Of a DNA stretch of 42,386 nucleotides, positions 33,276 through 41,987 are shown piece by piece; the first letter of the stretch is position 1; every line of letters starts with the position of its first letter. The stretch is from contig JAUNAK010000013.1 in NCBI GenBank assembly GCA_030527665.1, positions 1 through 42,386 on the forward strand. The letters are read 5' to 3'. Source of the DNA: Eubacteriales bacterium (GTDB taxonomy: Bacteria > Bacillota > Clostridia > Lachnospirales > Lachnospiraceae). The notes below the pieces were generated by a model, which was given only the letters and a program-made list of their open reading frames with translations, was not told the origin of the DNA and ran no database searches. A program made the translations under genes and the position numbers.

Positions 33276-35807
33276 TTATTCAGTAACCTTCAGGCTGATC
33301 GAGGCCTGCAGTCCGGTTACTCCCTCTGCTTTAACGGTCAGTACAGTCTCACCTGACTCATATTTGCTGCGAAGAACGGCCAGTGCACGTCCGCGGTAGG
33401 AATGGAAGCTTCCGCTTGTATAATTCTCTGCCGTGATCGGATTGGCGGATCCAAATCCTGCCAGACCGGCTGCCCCGCTAACTTCTGCCTGTAAAGCGAT
33501 CTCTGCATCCGGAACTACATTTCCGTCAGCATCCACGATCTCCACACCCACATAAGCAAGACTGCTTCCGTCTGCTTTCATTTCCATCGTTTCCGGAACG
33601 AGGCGCAGCTCTGCCGGCTCACCAACCGTACATATGCGGTCTCTGGATACTTCTTCATTTTCGTTGTAAGAGATCGCAACTACCTCTCCCGGTGTATATA
33701 CGGTCTCAAATACAAAGGACAGCGGCAGATCTTCCGTTGTACGTGCTTCTCCCTGTTTCTTTCTTCCGAGAGATACACCGTTCACCAGAACCTCTACCTC
33801 TTCTGCAGAAGAGAATACCAGAAGTTTTACCGGATGGTTCTCTTTGTTTTTCCAGTTCCAGTTCTTTACACCTGCAGTGAATCCCCAGGAACTTAACAGT
33901 TCAACCAGATCAAAGGTATCCGGATCATAGGAATAGAGATGGGTCGCTTTGCTGCCCCATACAACACTGCGGTAGTCACCCTGCGGAAGAATATTTCCGT
34001 TGATATCGATATCCGCATCATTGGCCAGTCTCCAGGGGAAAGCCGAACCGTGAGACATCAGCGCCATCGGTCCCATATGAATTCTGGGATCATCCTTCTC
34101 TACAAAAAGAGATTTGCCGATTCCGGCTTCTCCGATATAGTCAAAGGCAGTCCAGGTAAAATCACCGATCACATACGGGGTGCTTTCCACCATCGGCCAT
34201 CTCTTGCCGATCTCCTTCGGATAGTTTTCGGAACCAAGTATGATACGTTCCGGGAAGAGTTCATGATCCTTCGGATACTTATCTTCCATATAGTTATAGC
34301 CGACGATATCCAGACCGTTGGTAAACGGTTCCGTTCCTATTTCCCAGGACAGATCTTCTGCACCGAAATCTACATTCTGCACGCTGTTGATTTCACCGGA
34401 CAGCATTTCCCGCATCTTTTTGATATCCTCTTCGGTCTTCTCATCATCCAATCCGTTCCAGAAAGAACAGATTCCATTGGATACCGGTCTGCTGCTGTCC
34501 AGAGCATGAACCACATCTGCCAGCTGTTTTGCCAGTGTATAGCCGTTGTTCAGTCCACCTCTCTCTACGATCTCGTTGCCGGTAGACCAGATAACAACAG
34601 ACGGATGATTTCTGTCTCTTTTAACAAACCCAGTCAGATCGCCTCTCCAATCCTCATTGAAAAACAGACTGTAATCGCCAGGCTGCTTCATGATGCCCCA
34701 GCAGTCAAATGCCTCGTTGAACACATACATTCCCAAACGGTCGCAGGCTTCCAGCAGCGCTTTTGACGGCGGATTATGGGAGGTTCGAACGGCATTGAAG
34801 CCAACCTTCTGCAGCAGACGAATTCTTCTGACTTCACTGTCATATAACGAAACTGCACCCAGAATACCGTTGTCATGATGAATACAGCCGCCCTTCAGTT
34901 TTACCGTTTTTCCGTTGATCTGCAGTCCTTTTCTGGTATCGGCTTCGATCGTACGAATACCAAAGAGCACCTCTGCTTCGTCTTCTGTCTTCTCTGCTTC
35001 CGTCACATGTGTGACAAACTGCTCGGTTCCGGTTACTTTTGCATGCAGACGATACAGATGCGGCTGTTCTGCAGACCAGAGCATCGGAGCATCAACAGTC
35101 AAACGAATCTCTGCTGTTTCGGTACTTCCCGGATTCACCTGAATCTTGCGGCTTCTCTTCAGGATCACAGCATCACTGTCATCTTCCGTCAGCCATACAT
35201 CTACCTGTGCAAGTCTGTTTTCATGGGTTAGATTTTCTACTGAGATCTCTGATTTTACTAATGCATATTCCGGATCACCATTTTCAGCATATACGATCTT
35301 CTCCGTATAACCGAAAATACCGTCCTCAACGATATGCAGCGGATCCCCGTGGAGCAGTTCGGCAGAACGCAGAATACCGGCACCGGAATACCAGCGGCTG
35401 TTCGGCTGTGTACCCGGATTCAGGGTAACAGTTACCCTGTTTTCTTTTCCGTAATAGATATATGGAGTAATATCCGTAATCATCGGCGTATATCCGTAAT
35501 GATGCAGGGCAGCCTTTGAACCGTTGATCTCCAGTGTGGCATTCATCATTGCTCCGTCGAATACCAGATAGATCTCCTGTCCTTTCCACTCTGCCGGTAT
35601 TTCTACTTTGCGGCTGTAATATGCGACACCTTCTGTATAAAAACCGCTTGCCGGTCCTGCCGGTGCATCCTCACGCACTTCGCTTTCGATCATATAGTCA
35701 TGCGGAAGATCAACGGTACGCATAGTCTCGCTTTCCATGATCGCGGAAAAACCACTTCGCATGCCATGATCAAATTCCCAGCCCCTGTTGATGGATACTC
35801 TTTTCAT
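33276..35807 (-). CDS. GH2 beta-galactosidase-like glycosidase
   Basis: 843 residues from ATG 35807 (MKRVSINRGWEF), with AGGAGG six bases upstream. The GH2 order is kept: jelly-roll sugar-binding domain (about 1-160, LPHDYM and GVAYYSRKVEIP), Ig-like domain (180-290), TIM barrel (295-600) with acid/base Glu412 in WSTGNEI and nucleophile Glu527 in ILGSENYP, then a DUF4982-like domain and an Ig-like C-terminal domain (VGEPAELRLVPETMEMKADG). There is no signal peptide. RTSHNPPSKALLEACDRLG is the classic GH2 signature. Most such proteins are beta-galactosidases, but beta-glucuronidase or other activities occur in GH2. It is next to AraC regulators on both sides. Confidence 0.92.
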   Translation of the reverse strand: MKRVSINRGWEFDHGMRSGFSAIMESETMRTVDLPHDYMIESEVREDAPAGPASGFYTEGVAYYSRKVEIPAEWKGQEIYLVFDGAMMNATLEINGSKAALHHYGYTPMITDITPYIYYGKENRVTVTLNPGTQPNSRWYSGAGILRSAELLHGDPLHIVEDGIFGYTEKIVYAENGDPEYALVKSEISVENLTHENRLAQVDVWLTEDDSDAVILKRSRKIQVNPGSTETAEIRLTVDAPMLWSAEQPHLYRLHAKVTGTEQFVTHVTEAEKTEDEAEVLFGIRTIEADTRKGLQINGKTVKLKGGCIHHDNGILGAVSLYDSEVRRIRLLQKVGFNAVRTSHNPPSKALLEACDRLGMYVFNEAFDCWGIMKQPGDYSLFFNEDWRGDLTGFVKRDRNHPSVVIWSTGNEIVERGGLNNGYTLAKQLADVVHALDSSRPVSNGICSFWNGLDDEKTEEDIKKMREMLSGEINSVQNVDFGAEDLSWEIGTEPFTNGLDIVGYNYMEDKYPKDHELFPERIILGSENYPKEIGKRWPMVESTPYVIGDFTWTAFDYIGEAGIGKSLFVEKDDPRIHMGPMALMSHGSAFPWRLANDADIDINGNILPQGDYRSVVWGSKATHLYSYDPDTFDLVELLSSWGFTAGVKNWNWKNKENHPVKLLVFSSAEEVEVLVNGVSLGRKKQGEARTTEDLPLSFVFETVYTPGEVVAISYNENEEVSRDRICTVGEPAELRLVPETMEMKADGSSLAYVGVEIVDADGNVVPDAEIALQAEVSGAAGLAGFGSANPITAENYTSGSFHSYRGRALAVLRSKYESGETVLTVKAEGVTGLQASISLKVTE

Positions 35808-35908
35808 TTTCAACCTCCTGTTTATTTTTGCACGATATAGTTTCGCCTGTCAGAATATTTGTTTTCTTAACATTTCTTATGTATATATCTTACTTTTCCG
35901 GAGGGCTC

Positions 35909-35937
35909 GTGACAAGGACGAAAGGCTTTGATACAAT
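35909..35937 (+). promoter_or_regulatory. Candidate promoter for the third AraC gene
   Basis: GTGACA (35909-35914), 17-bp spacer, TACAAT (35932-35937). Transcription would begin near 35944, which supports the later start codon at 36023 for the AraC gene. Confidence 0.6.
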
Positions 35938-36022
35938 GATAAAAAAGGACGATTTGCACGATTTTTTTAATGGAATTCGGGATAAAAAACCTTCCGTGAA
36001 GTTGAAAGGAGATGGAAACAGA

Positions 36023-37063
36023 ATGGACTATTTCGAAAATATAGAAGCAAGAAGCATTTACTATAGAAAACGAATGCACTCCGGTCTTCCGGTGATCTCG
36101 GAAGAGGAATCCAACAGATACATACAGATCGATTCCGTCATTTCCGAGAATCGAAGCCTGCCTGTCCGCTTTCGACCGCTGCTGATCCTATATGATCATA
36201 CCGGTTATGAATATCCGATTTCACTGATCGACGACCACCTGCTGCAGCGGCAGCTTCCGGCGCGAGGACGTCTTCACCGCCATGATTTTATCGAGATCCT
36301 GTATGTGCTCGAAGGAAGCTTTGACCAGATTCTGCTTGGAGAACAACTGCATTTTGAAAAGGGCACCTTTGTGATCACCGACCGCAACTGTGACCATGCA
36401 GATCTGTTTCTTCCCGTAGACGCTGCGGTTCTGTTTCTGCAGCTCCGCACCGACTATATGGAAGAACTTCTGCACAGCTCTGACAATTCCGATCAGCTGC
36501 AGAATTTTCTGTTTCATGCCCTGAGCAGACAGACATCGGAACAAAGTTTTCTGGAGTTACGAGGTGAAGCCGATCCATTTATACTGCGCCTGCTGGAGCT
36601 TTTATACACAGAATCTCTTCAGGATTCTCCGGGCCGATCGGATATCCTGCGCGGTCTGCTGATCCGCCTGTTTCACCGCCTGTGTACCGACTATGAACTG
36701 CATCTGCATTCCTCCAGCCAGTCCGGAAAAGAGAAAGCCCTGCTGTATGAGATCGAACGCTATATCCGTCTGCATCCTGCCGAAGTTTCTGCAGATATTC
36801 TGGAAGAAAAATTCCATTATCATCGCAATTACTATACGCTTCTTCTGAAAAAATACCGCAGTCAGTCTTTTCGTGAATACCTGCAGCAGGTTCGTCTGTC
36901 CATGGCAAAAGATATGCTCGTCCGTACCGATCTGTCGATCAAACAGATCGCACATATGGTCGGCTATGAAAACACCAGTCATTTTTATCATCTCTATGAG
37001 AAACGATATGGCTGCAGTCCATCCGAACACAGAAAAGAGCAATCACGTAATTCCGATGCATAA
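36023..37063 (+). CDS. AraC-family transcriptional regulator
   Basis: 346 residues from ATG 36023 (MDYFENIEARSIYYRKRM). AAAGGAG lies 11 bases upstream and a candidate promoter lies just before it, so longer in-frame starts are unlikely. The N-terminal part has a cupin core, LHRHDFIEILYVLEGSFDQI, with ERGTFV-like KGTFVITDRNCDHADLF, then a helical middle region. The C-terminal HTH pair is VSADILEEKFHYHRNYYTLL and IKQIAHMVGYENTSHFYHLY, ending GCSPSEHRKEQ. It is divergent from the GH2 gene, so control of that glycosidase is likely. It differs from the other two AraC proteins in its longer middle region. Confidence 0.92.
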   Translation: MDYFENIEARSIYYRKRMHSGLPVISEEESNRYIQIDSVISENRSLPVRFRPLLILYDHTGYEYPISLIDDHLLQRQLPARGRLHRHDFIEILYVLEGSFDQILLGEQLHFEKGTFVITDRNCDHADLFLPVDAAVLFLQLRTDYMEELLHSSDNSDQLQNFLFHALSRQTSEQSFLELRGEADPFILRLLELLYTESLQDSPGRSDILRGLLIRLFHRLCTDYELHLHSSSQSGKEKALLYEIERYIRLHPAEVSADILEEKFHYHRNYYTLLLKKYRSQSFREYLQQVRLSMAKDMLVRTDLSIKQIAHMVGYENTSHFYHLYEKRYGCSPSEHRKEQSRNSDA

Positions 37064-37140
37064 TCTCATGGTTTTTCCATATCTCTTCGCACATTCGGTC
37101 CTCTGTATGCGTGTCGAATATGAATCGATCACCGTAAAGC

Positions 37141-37181
37141 AAAAATACCTGCTGCCAATATTTCTATCAGCAGCAGGTATT
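37141..37181 (-). terminator. Terminator after the ECF S-component gene
   Basis: AATACCTGCTGC, 14-base loop, GCAGCAGGTATT, a 12-bp stem. On the minus strand five T follow (37145-37141). It also lies about 80 bp after the AraC stop on the plus strand and may serve both. Confidence 0.85.
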
Positions 37182-37192
37182 CAAATACTTTC

Positions 37193-37804
37193 TTATCTAT
37201 GAAGTACTTTTGCAAGTGTGATCGTAATCGTTCCGGCAATCAGCATGCAGCAGACAGCCTCGATCAGGCCCTGTACACCAACCAGTGCAACAACAAAGGC
37301 AAACGGATTGGTCACACCCAGATTGGAAACCAGTCCCTGGATATAATCACTGTTGTAGAAGAATACAACAATGCAGGTCATGAACAGCAGTGTGTTCAGC
37401 AGCGGGCAGCAGATCGATGCAATATAATAGGATGACTTATGCAGCTTCAGACCGCTGTGAAGAGCTTTAAAGATCAGTCCGACCAGCAGACCTTCCAGTA
37501 CACGGGGAACAACTGCGGTGAAAAATACACCGAAGGGATTTACACCGAACAGTACGGCCATCATTCCGCTGGTTCCGGTTACTGCATTGATAAAACTGGT
37601 AATTCCAAATGCAGCTCCGCAGATGGTTCCTCCGAGAGGTCCGATGATAATTGCGGCAATAGCTACCGGAATCGTTACAAGCGATACACTGAGGAATGGT
37701 GTACGGATCGTACCGAGAGGGGTCGTTCCCATGATGATCGTAACGGCAATCAGCACGGCAATCTCAACAAGTTTTCTGGTGTCAAAAGTTTTTGAAGTGT
37801 TCAT
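37193..37804 (-). CDS. ECF transporter S component (possibly pantothenate-type)
   Basis: 203 residues with six hydrophobic helices and no ATP-binding domain, as expected for a vitamin-binding S subunit that works with a shared EcfAA'T module. TTPLGTIRTPF, SLVTIPVAIAAIIIGPLGG and AAFGITSFINAVTG fit S components of the PanT/HmpT kind. Pantothenate is a guess based on these loops. ATG 37804 has GAAGGAGAG upstream. The upstream leader can fold into a nested hairpin, but no known vitamin riboswitch was recognised. No ecfA or ecfT gene is in the window. Confidence 0.82.
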   Translation of the reverse strand: MNTSKTFDTRKLVEIAVLIAVTIIMGTTPLGTIRTPFLSVSLVTIPVAIAAIIIGPLGGTICGAAFGITSFINAVTGTSGMMAVLFGVNPFGVFFTAVVPRVLEGLLVGLIFKALHSGLKLHKSSYYIASICCPLLNTLLFMTCIVVFFYNSDYIQGLVSNLGVTNPFAFVVALVGVQGLIEAVCCMLIAGTITITLAKVLHR

Positions 37805-37897
37805 TTCATTCTCTCCTTCGAAATAAAAAAGTAATAGAGTGAAATTAAGCGAAACACTTTGAGAAATGGATACTGCCTGACGTAAATTCTCCTCGCT

Positions 37898-37950
37898 CTC
37901 CTGCTGTATTCCGATCAGGCGCAGCGGTGCTGCTTCGTACCTGACAGGAG
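37898..37950 (-). other. Nested hairpin in the leader of the ECF S-component gene
   Basis: CTCCTG (37898-37903) pairs with CAGGAG (37945-37950), TCAGG (37915-37919) with CCTGA (37940-37944), and GCAGC (37921-37925) with GCTGC (37929-37933). It lies about 95 bp before the start codon of the S-component gene. The rest of 37805-38171 is unremarkable. It may be a regulatory RNA or a simple repeat; no family is assigned. Confidence 0.4.
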
Positions 37951-38171
37951 GGGCCTTCTCTGACGGATATAACTGCCGCGATGGGTCAATTTATCTGTTC
38001 TGTATACATGCCCGCATACTGCTTCGGGTTTTGCGATTCGATCTTTACATACATGATGTATTTGCTTGATGCATTTTCTCATTGGAATAACGCTCAAATT
38101 ACAACCACATTCTACACGCAGCCTTCCCGTCTTTCAATATCTATTCTTGTATGTTTTAAGATACATCTCAT

Positions 38172-39176
38172 TTAATATTCTGTTATGCGGCACTGTATCT
38201 TTCGCCGCATCGGAAGATATTCCAGCAGGTAGATATGGTATTGGATGCCGTCATTGTCCTCCGCAAATGGTTCTTCTACAAAGATTTCCGCTTCAATACC
38301 TTCCTGTTTACACTTCTTCCTCTCCTGCTCCGCCCGTTCCATTCGTTCCAGGTGCTGCTTCTCCTCTTCCTCGGGGTATGTTCTGAACGGATATGCTGCA
38401 GCCGCTTTTCGAATAGCCCTCTCCAGGCAAAGAATGACCGGCAGATGTTTTTTCTTTCCCAGCATTGCTGCCACACGTCCCGCCCGATATGCGGTAGGCC
38501 GCTGCCGATATCTCTGCAATTCCTTCAGCAGTCCCCGGTCATCCACTTTTGCAGCAAACGCCTCCATCAGATCGACAGCTTCTTCCGCCAGATCCATTCC
38601 GTTTACCCGTTCTGCAATATATCTGGCAGGGACCGCAGGATAATAATGATATCCAAGCGGAGGAAACATTCCCAGAACCGCCAGCTTCTGTTCTTCCGGG
38701 GTGCAGGCATCCGGTCCGAGATAACAGAACTTATCGTAAAGAATGGCGATCCGGAATTCAATCTGCCTCAGATACTCATACTCTTTTACCCAGAAATGAC
38801 CGGTTCTGCCATAGTTATACAAACGGGTCTCTAATTCCAATTGCTCAAAAAAGATCGTCAGCAGAGATGCTTCTCCCTGCCGGATCACCAGCATATACTG
38901 CTTTTTCTCCTCCTGATAGGAAATCTCACCGACGGGATACCCTTCAAATGCCGCATCGTATTTCCCCGTCATCACTGCCTTATGAAAAACAAGAAAACTC
39001 TCTGCTGCATCATTCATCAGATAGATCAGCCGAAGTTCTGCCGCCTCCTGCAGCAGTTCAAACTGGCCCTGCGCAAGCAGCTCTGCCAGAAGCCGGAACG
39101 TATCCGGCATCTCCGGTGTCAGTCCGGACAGGTACGGCTCATAATATATACAATCATCTGCAGGTATTGTATGCAT
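38172..39176 (-). CDS. Unassigned protein, possibly DUF3878-like
   Basis: 334 residues, soluble, no signal peptide or membrane segment. I do not recognise it with certainty; similarity to DUF3878 proteins of Lachnospiraceae is a memory-based guess. Visible features are an N-terminal helical region (TFRLLAELLAQGQFELLQEA), a beta-rich middle (QYMLVIRQGEASLLTIFF, WVKEYEYLRQIEFRIAILYD), a Pro/Tyr-rich segment (GMFPPLGYHYYPAVPARYI) and a charged helical C-terminal part (EEEEKQHLERMERAEQERKK). AAGGAGG lies 15 bases before ATG 39176, wider than usual; an in-frame stop rules out a closer upstream start. It is divergent from the deacetylase gene. Confidence 0.7.
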   Translation of the reverse strand: MHTIPADDCIYYEPYLSGLTPEMPDTFRLLAELLAQGQFELLQEAAELRLIYLMNDAAESFLVFHKAVMTGKYDAAFEGYPVGEISYQEEKKQYMLVIRQGEASLLTIFFEQLELETRLYNYGRTGHFWVKEYEYLRQIEFRIAILYDKFCYLGPDACTPEEQKLAVLGMFPPLGYHYYPAVPARYIAERVNGMDLAEEAVDLMEAFAAKVDDRGLLKELQRYRQRPTAYRAGRVAAMLGKKKHLPVILCLERAIRKAAAAYPFRTYPEEEEKQHLERMERAEQERKKCKQEGIEAEIFVEEPFAEDNDGIQYHIYLLEYLPMRRKIQCRITEY

Positions 39177-39295
39177 ACCGATATCTTACAACCTCCTTGC
39201 CATTCTCACGCTTTCTCCTGCCAAGTATACTCCTGATTCACATTTTTTTCTCCCTTAATTACTTTATAGTTTTTTTTCCTTAGTATACCGCTTTA

Positions 39296-39325
39296 TTGTT
39301 TTTTCCTGATTGTCTATGGTATATT
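39296..39325 (+). promoter_or_regulatory. Candidate promoter of the deacetylase gene
   Basis: TTGTTT (39296-39301), 18-bp spacer, TATATT (39320-39325), in a T-rich stretch about 65 bp before the start codon. Both boxes are imperfect. Confidence 0.4.
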
Positions 39326-39392
39326 TTTTTTAACTGGGCATATTCCATGCCCCTTACACAACTATACTATTGAAAGGGACATTCATACGACT

Positions 39393-40913
39393 ATGAGCAA
39401 CGTACAGACCGAACCCAGACGACGAAGAAGATCTCGCGCAAACCGCTATCGATTTTCCATGTTATGGCGCCATCCACTCCGTGTATTCAGTCGAAGCAGC
39501 TATGGACGCCGCTGGAGAAACCGCTGGATGCGGCAGCTTCTTGCCATTGCAGCAGTTCTTGTTATCGCTGTTATTCTGCTGATCTCTTCTGCCGTACGCA
39601 AGGCAAGATCAAAATCCCTTGGGGATTTTATTACTCCGACATTTGCCGTTGCCCAAAGGATTCAGGCTTCACTGGCATACGCCCAGAAAGTCAATGATGC
39701 ACAGAGCATTTTGAAAGAGGCAGCTACAATGGCAGCCAACTATGACTATGATTCCGCCATCGAACTGCTGAAAACAAATACAAAAGAAGAGATTGCCGAA
39801 GATGTCTCCAAAGCGATCACCGACTATACTTCAGCAAAGGAAAATCTGGTTCAGGTAAAACCGGAGGATGTAACGCATATCTTCTACCATTCCCTTGTCG
39901 TTGACCCGCAGAAAGCCTTCTCCGGAACCGACGCAGCGACTGCCGGATTCAAACAGTGGATGACAACTGTCGATGAGTTCAACAAGATCACACAGACCAT
40001 GTATGACCGAGGCTATGTACTGATCAGCATGTATGACATTGTAGAGAAGGTCACCGCATCCGACGGTACCACACGCATGCAGACCAAGGAGCTGTATCTG
40101 CCTGCAGATAAGAAACCATACATCCTCTCTCTGGATGATCTGAGCTATTATCACAGCTATGACGGACGCGGGGTTGCCTCCCGTCTGGTTCTTGATAAAG
40201 ATGGTACCCCAACCTGTGAGTATATTCAGGATGACGGAACGGTTGTCACCGGTTCCTATGACTGTGTTCCGCTTCTGGATGACTTTATGGAAGCCCATCC
40301 GGACGGCTGCTACAAAGGTGCACGCGGAACGGTTGCCCTGACCGGCTATGACGGTATTCTCGGCTATCGAACCGATATTGCCTACAAGACACGTGAAAAC
40401 CTTGATCCGGATCAGATCGAGTATCTGGAGAAACATCCGGATTTTGATTACGATAAAGAAGTGGAAGGTGCCCAACAGGTAGCAGAAGCCATGAAAGCCG
40501 AAGGCTGGACCTTTGCCAGCCATACCTGGGGCCATCTTAACATTGGCAGTACCGAGATGGAAAAACTGAAAAGAGATACCGAAAACTGGGATAACTACGT
40601 AAAACCGCTGGTCGGGGATACCAATATGATCATTTTCGCTCATGGTACCGACCTGGATCCCAACGGCTCCAAGGGATATGATTCCAATGAGAAATACCAG
40701 TATCTCAAGAGCATGGGATTTGATATCTTCTGTACCGTAAGTTCCTATCAGTACACCCTGGAAGTTCATGATGACTTCGTACATGACGGCCGCCGTAATC
40801 TGGATGGCTATCGTCTATGGAACGATGTCCACAATGATGAGGACTGGACCTCCGATCTGTTTGATGCATCCGAAATTCTGGATCCGGCAAGAACCGATAT
40901 GCCTGCTCTGTAA
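39393..40913 (+). CDS. Membrane-anchored polysaccharide deacetylase (NodB-like)
   Basis: 506 residues. A very basic N-terminal tail (PRRRRRSRANRYR) is followed by one membrane helix (about 48-67, LLAIAAVLVIAVILLISSAV), so the rest lies outside the cell. A helical spacer (about 80-160) precedes a NodB-type carbohydrate esterase 4 domain. Its metal-binding signs are LSLDDLSYYH (Asp248, Asp249) and SHTWGH (His377, His381). Large insertions sit between them. CE4 enzymes remove acetyl groups from peptidoglycan or other surface sugars. The expected Arg/Asp of later motifs could not be placed with certainty. AAAGGGA lies upstream of ATG 39393 with long spacing. An amidohydrolase gene follows. Confidence 0.85.
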   Translation: MSNVQTEPRRRRRSRANRYRFSMLWRHPLRVFSRSSYGRRWRNRWMRQLLAIAAVLVIAVILLISSAVRKARSKSLGDFITPTFAVAQRIQASLAYAQKVNDAQSILKEAATMAANYDYDSAIELLKTNTKEEIAEDVSKAITDYTSAKENLVQVKPEDVTHIFYHSLVVDPQKAFSGTDAATAGFKQWMTTVDEFNKITQTMYDRGYVLISMYDIVEKVTASDGTTRMQTKELYLPADKKPYILSLDDLSYYHSYDGRGVASRLVLDKDGTPTCEYIQDDGTVVTGSYDCVPLLDDFMEAHPDGCYKGARGTVALTGYDGILGYRTDIAYKTRENLDPDQIEYLEKHPDFDYDKEVEGAQQVAEAMKAEGWTFASHTWGHLNIGSTEMEKLKRDTENWDNYVKPLVGDTNMIIFAHGTDLDPNGSKGYDSNEKYQYLKSMGFDIFCTVSSYQYTLEVHDDFVHDGRRNLDGYRLWNDVHNDEDWTSDLFDASEILDPARTDMPAL

Positions 40914-40927
40914 CCGCATGTATTTTA

Positions 40928-40953
40928 CTTCAGCTGCTCTACTGCAGCTGAAG
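40928..40953. repeat. 10-bp inverted repeat after the deacetylase gene
   Basis: CTTCAGCTGC, six bases, GCAGCTGAAG, 15 bp past the stop codon. No T-run follows, so a terminator role is weak. Confidence 0.6.
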
Positions 40954-40980
40954 CGCATGATTTGTGTGATCGGAAGTATC

Positions 40981-41031
40981 GTAATTTAAGAAATACCGCA
41001 ATTTAAGAAATACCATAAGTTAAGAAGTACC
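40981..41031. repeat. Three tandem 17-bp repeats directly before the amidohydrolase start
   Basis: GTAATTTAAGAAATACC (40981), GCAATTTAAGAAATACC (40998) and ATAAGTTAAGAAGTACC (41015), period exactly 17 bp. Five bases separate the last unit from ATG 41037. A fourth, decayed unit may precede (GGAAGTATC, 40972-40980). Confidence 0.9.
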
Positions 41032-41036
41032 CTGCT

Positions 41037-41888
41037 ATGATCATTGATTTTCACACACATACGTTTCCAAACTCGATCGCGGAAAAAACCATTGAAAAAC
41101 TGAAACACGCATCTCATTCCCAGCCGTTTTCCAACGGAACCCTCTCCGGTCTTCTGGAGACCCAATCCAGAGCCGGTGTTGATCTGTCGGTCATTGTACC
41201 GGTTGCCACCAGTCCCCGACAGGTGGCACGTATCAACGAAACTGCTTATGAAACAAATGTACAATATGACGGCAAAGGAGTCCTCTCCTTTGCCGCCATG
41301 CATCCGGATCTGGAAGATCCCGCTGCAGAACTGCGAAGGATCGTTTCTCTGGGAATGAAGGGAATCAAGCTCCATTCCACCTATCAGCATGTCGATGCGG
41401 ACGATATACGTAATCTTCGCATTTATGACAAAGCCGCGGAATTAGGACTGGTTGTTATGATCCATGCTGGTATCGATATCGGTTTTCCAAATGATACATA
41501 CTGCGCTGTTTCCAAAATCCGTCATGCCTGTGATGAGATCGGCGATTTCAAGCTGATCGCCGCACATATGGGCGGATGGAAAAACTGGGATGAGGTCGTA
41601 TCCCTTTTGGCTGATACCTCCGTTTATCTGGACACCGCTTTTTCCACCGGATACATTCATCCTCTGGATGATGCCTTCTATAAACCGGAGGATCTGAAGC
41701 TGCTGGATTCGAAACAGTTTATGGATATGCTTCAGGTATTCGGCTCTGAACGCATCCTGTTAGGTTCTGACAGTCCCTGGAGTGATATTCGGGAAGGCAT
41801 CGAATTTATTCGGGAACTTCCTATTTCAAATGAAGAAAAAACCGCCATCCTCGGCGGAAATGCAGAAAAGCTGCTCGATCGTCACTGA
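41037..41888 (+). CDS. Metal-dependent amidohydrolase (Amidohydrolase_2, TIM-barrel)
   Basis: 283 residues. His6 and His8 in DFHTHTF are the metal ligands of the HxH motif. GIKLHSTYQHV, VMIHAGIDIG, IAAHMGGWKNWDEV and ILLGSDSPW supply the remaining barrel motifs, the last with the catalytic Asp. The family includes ACMSD-type decarboxylases and various hydrolases, so the substrate is open. There is no signal peptide. Nothing like a ribosome binding site lies in the last 15 bases before ATG 41037; instead the third 17-bp repeat ends there. It is 123 bp downstream of the deacetylase gene, but the repeat array makes co-transcription uncertain. Confidence 0.88.
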   Translation: MIIDFHTHTFPNSIAEKTIEKLKHASHSQPFSNGTLSGLLETQSRAGVDLSVIVPVATSPRQVARINETAYETNVQYDGKGVLSFAAMHPDLEDPAAELRRIVSLGMKGIKLHSTYQHVDADDIRNLRIYDKAAELGLVVMIHAGIDIGFPNDTYCAVSKIRHACDEIGDFKLIAAHMGGWKNWDEVVSLLADTSVYLDTAFSTGYIHPLDDAFYKPEDLKLLDSKQFMDMLQVFGSERILLGSDSPWSDIREGIEFIRELPISNEEKTAILGGNAEKLLDRH

Positions 41889-41907
41889 CGACCGGGCAGC
41901 TTTTTCT
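41867..41907 (+). terminator. Terminator overlapping the amidohydrolase stop codon
   Basis: AAAAGCTGCTCG and CGGGCAGCTTTT form a 12-bp stem with one G-U pair, with CGTC/GACG pairing inside, followed by TTTTTC. The stop codon lies in the loop. Confidence 0.85.
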
Positions 41908-41987
41908 TATTTTATACACTTGCTGCTCCTATGAAAATCCTGGTTCTCAAAAAGGATTTCCATACGGCTTATACTGATTATTCCATA

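Noticed and set aside
37914-37950. Resemblance to the SRP RNA motif (GTCAGG near GAAGCAGC on the minus strand)
   Set aside because: The conserved GGAAG core and flanking helices of SRP RNA are missing; only short words match.
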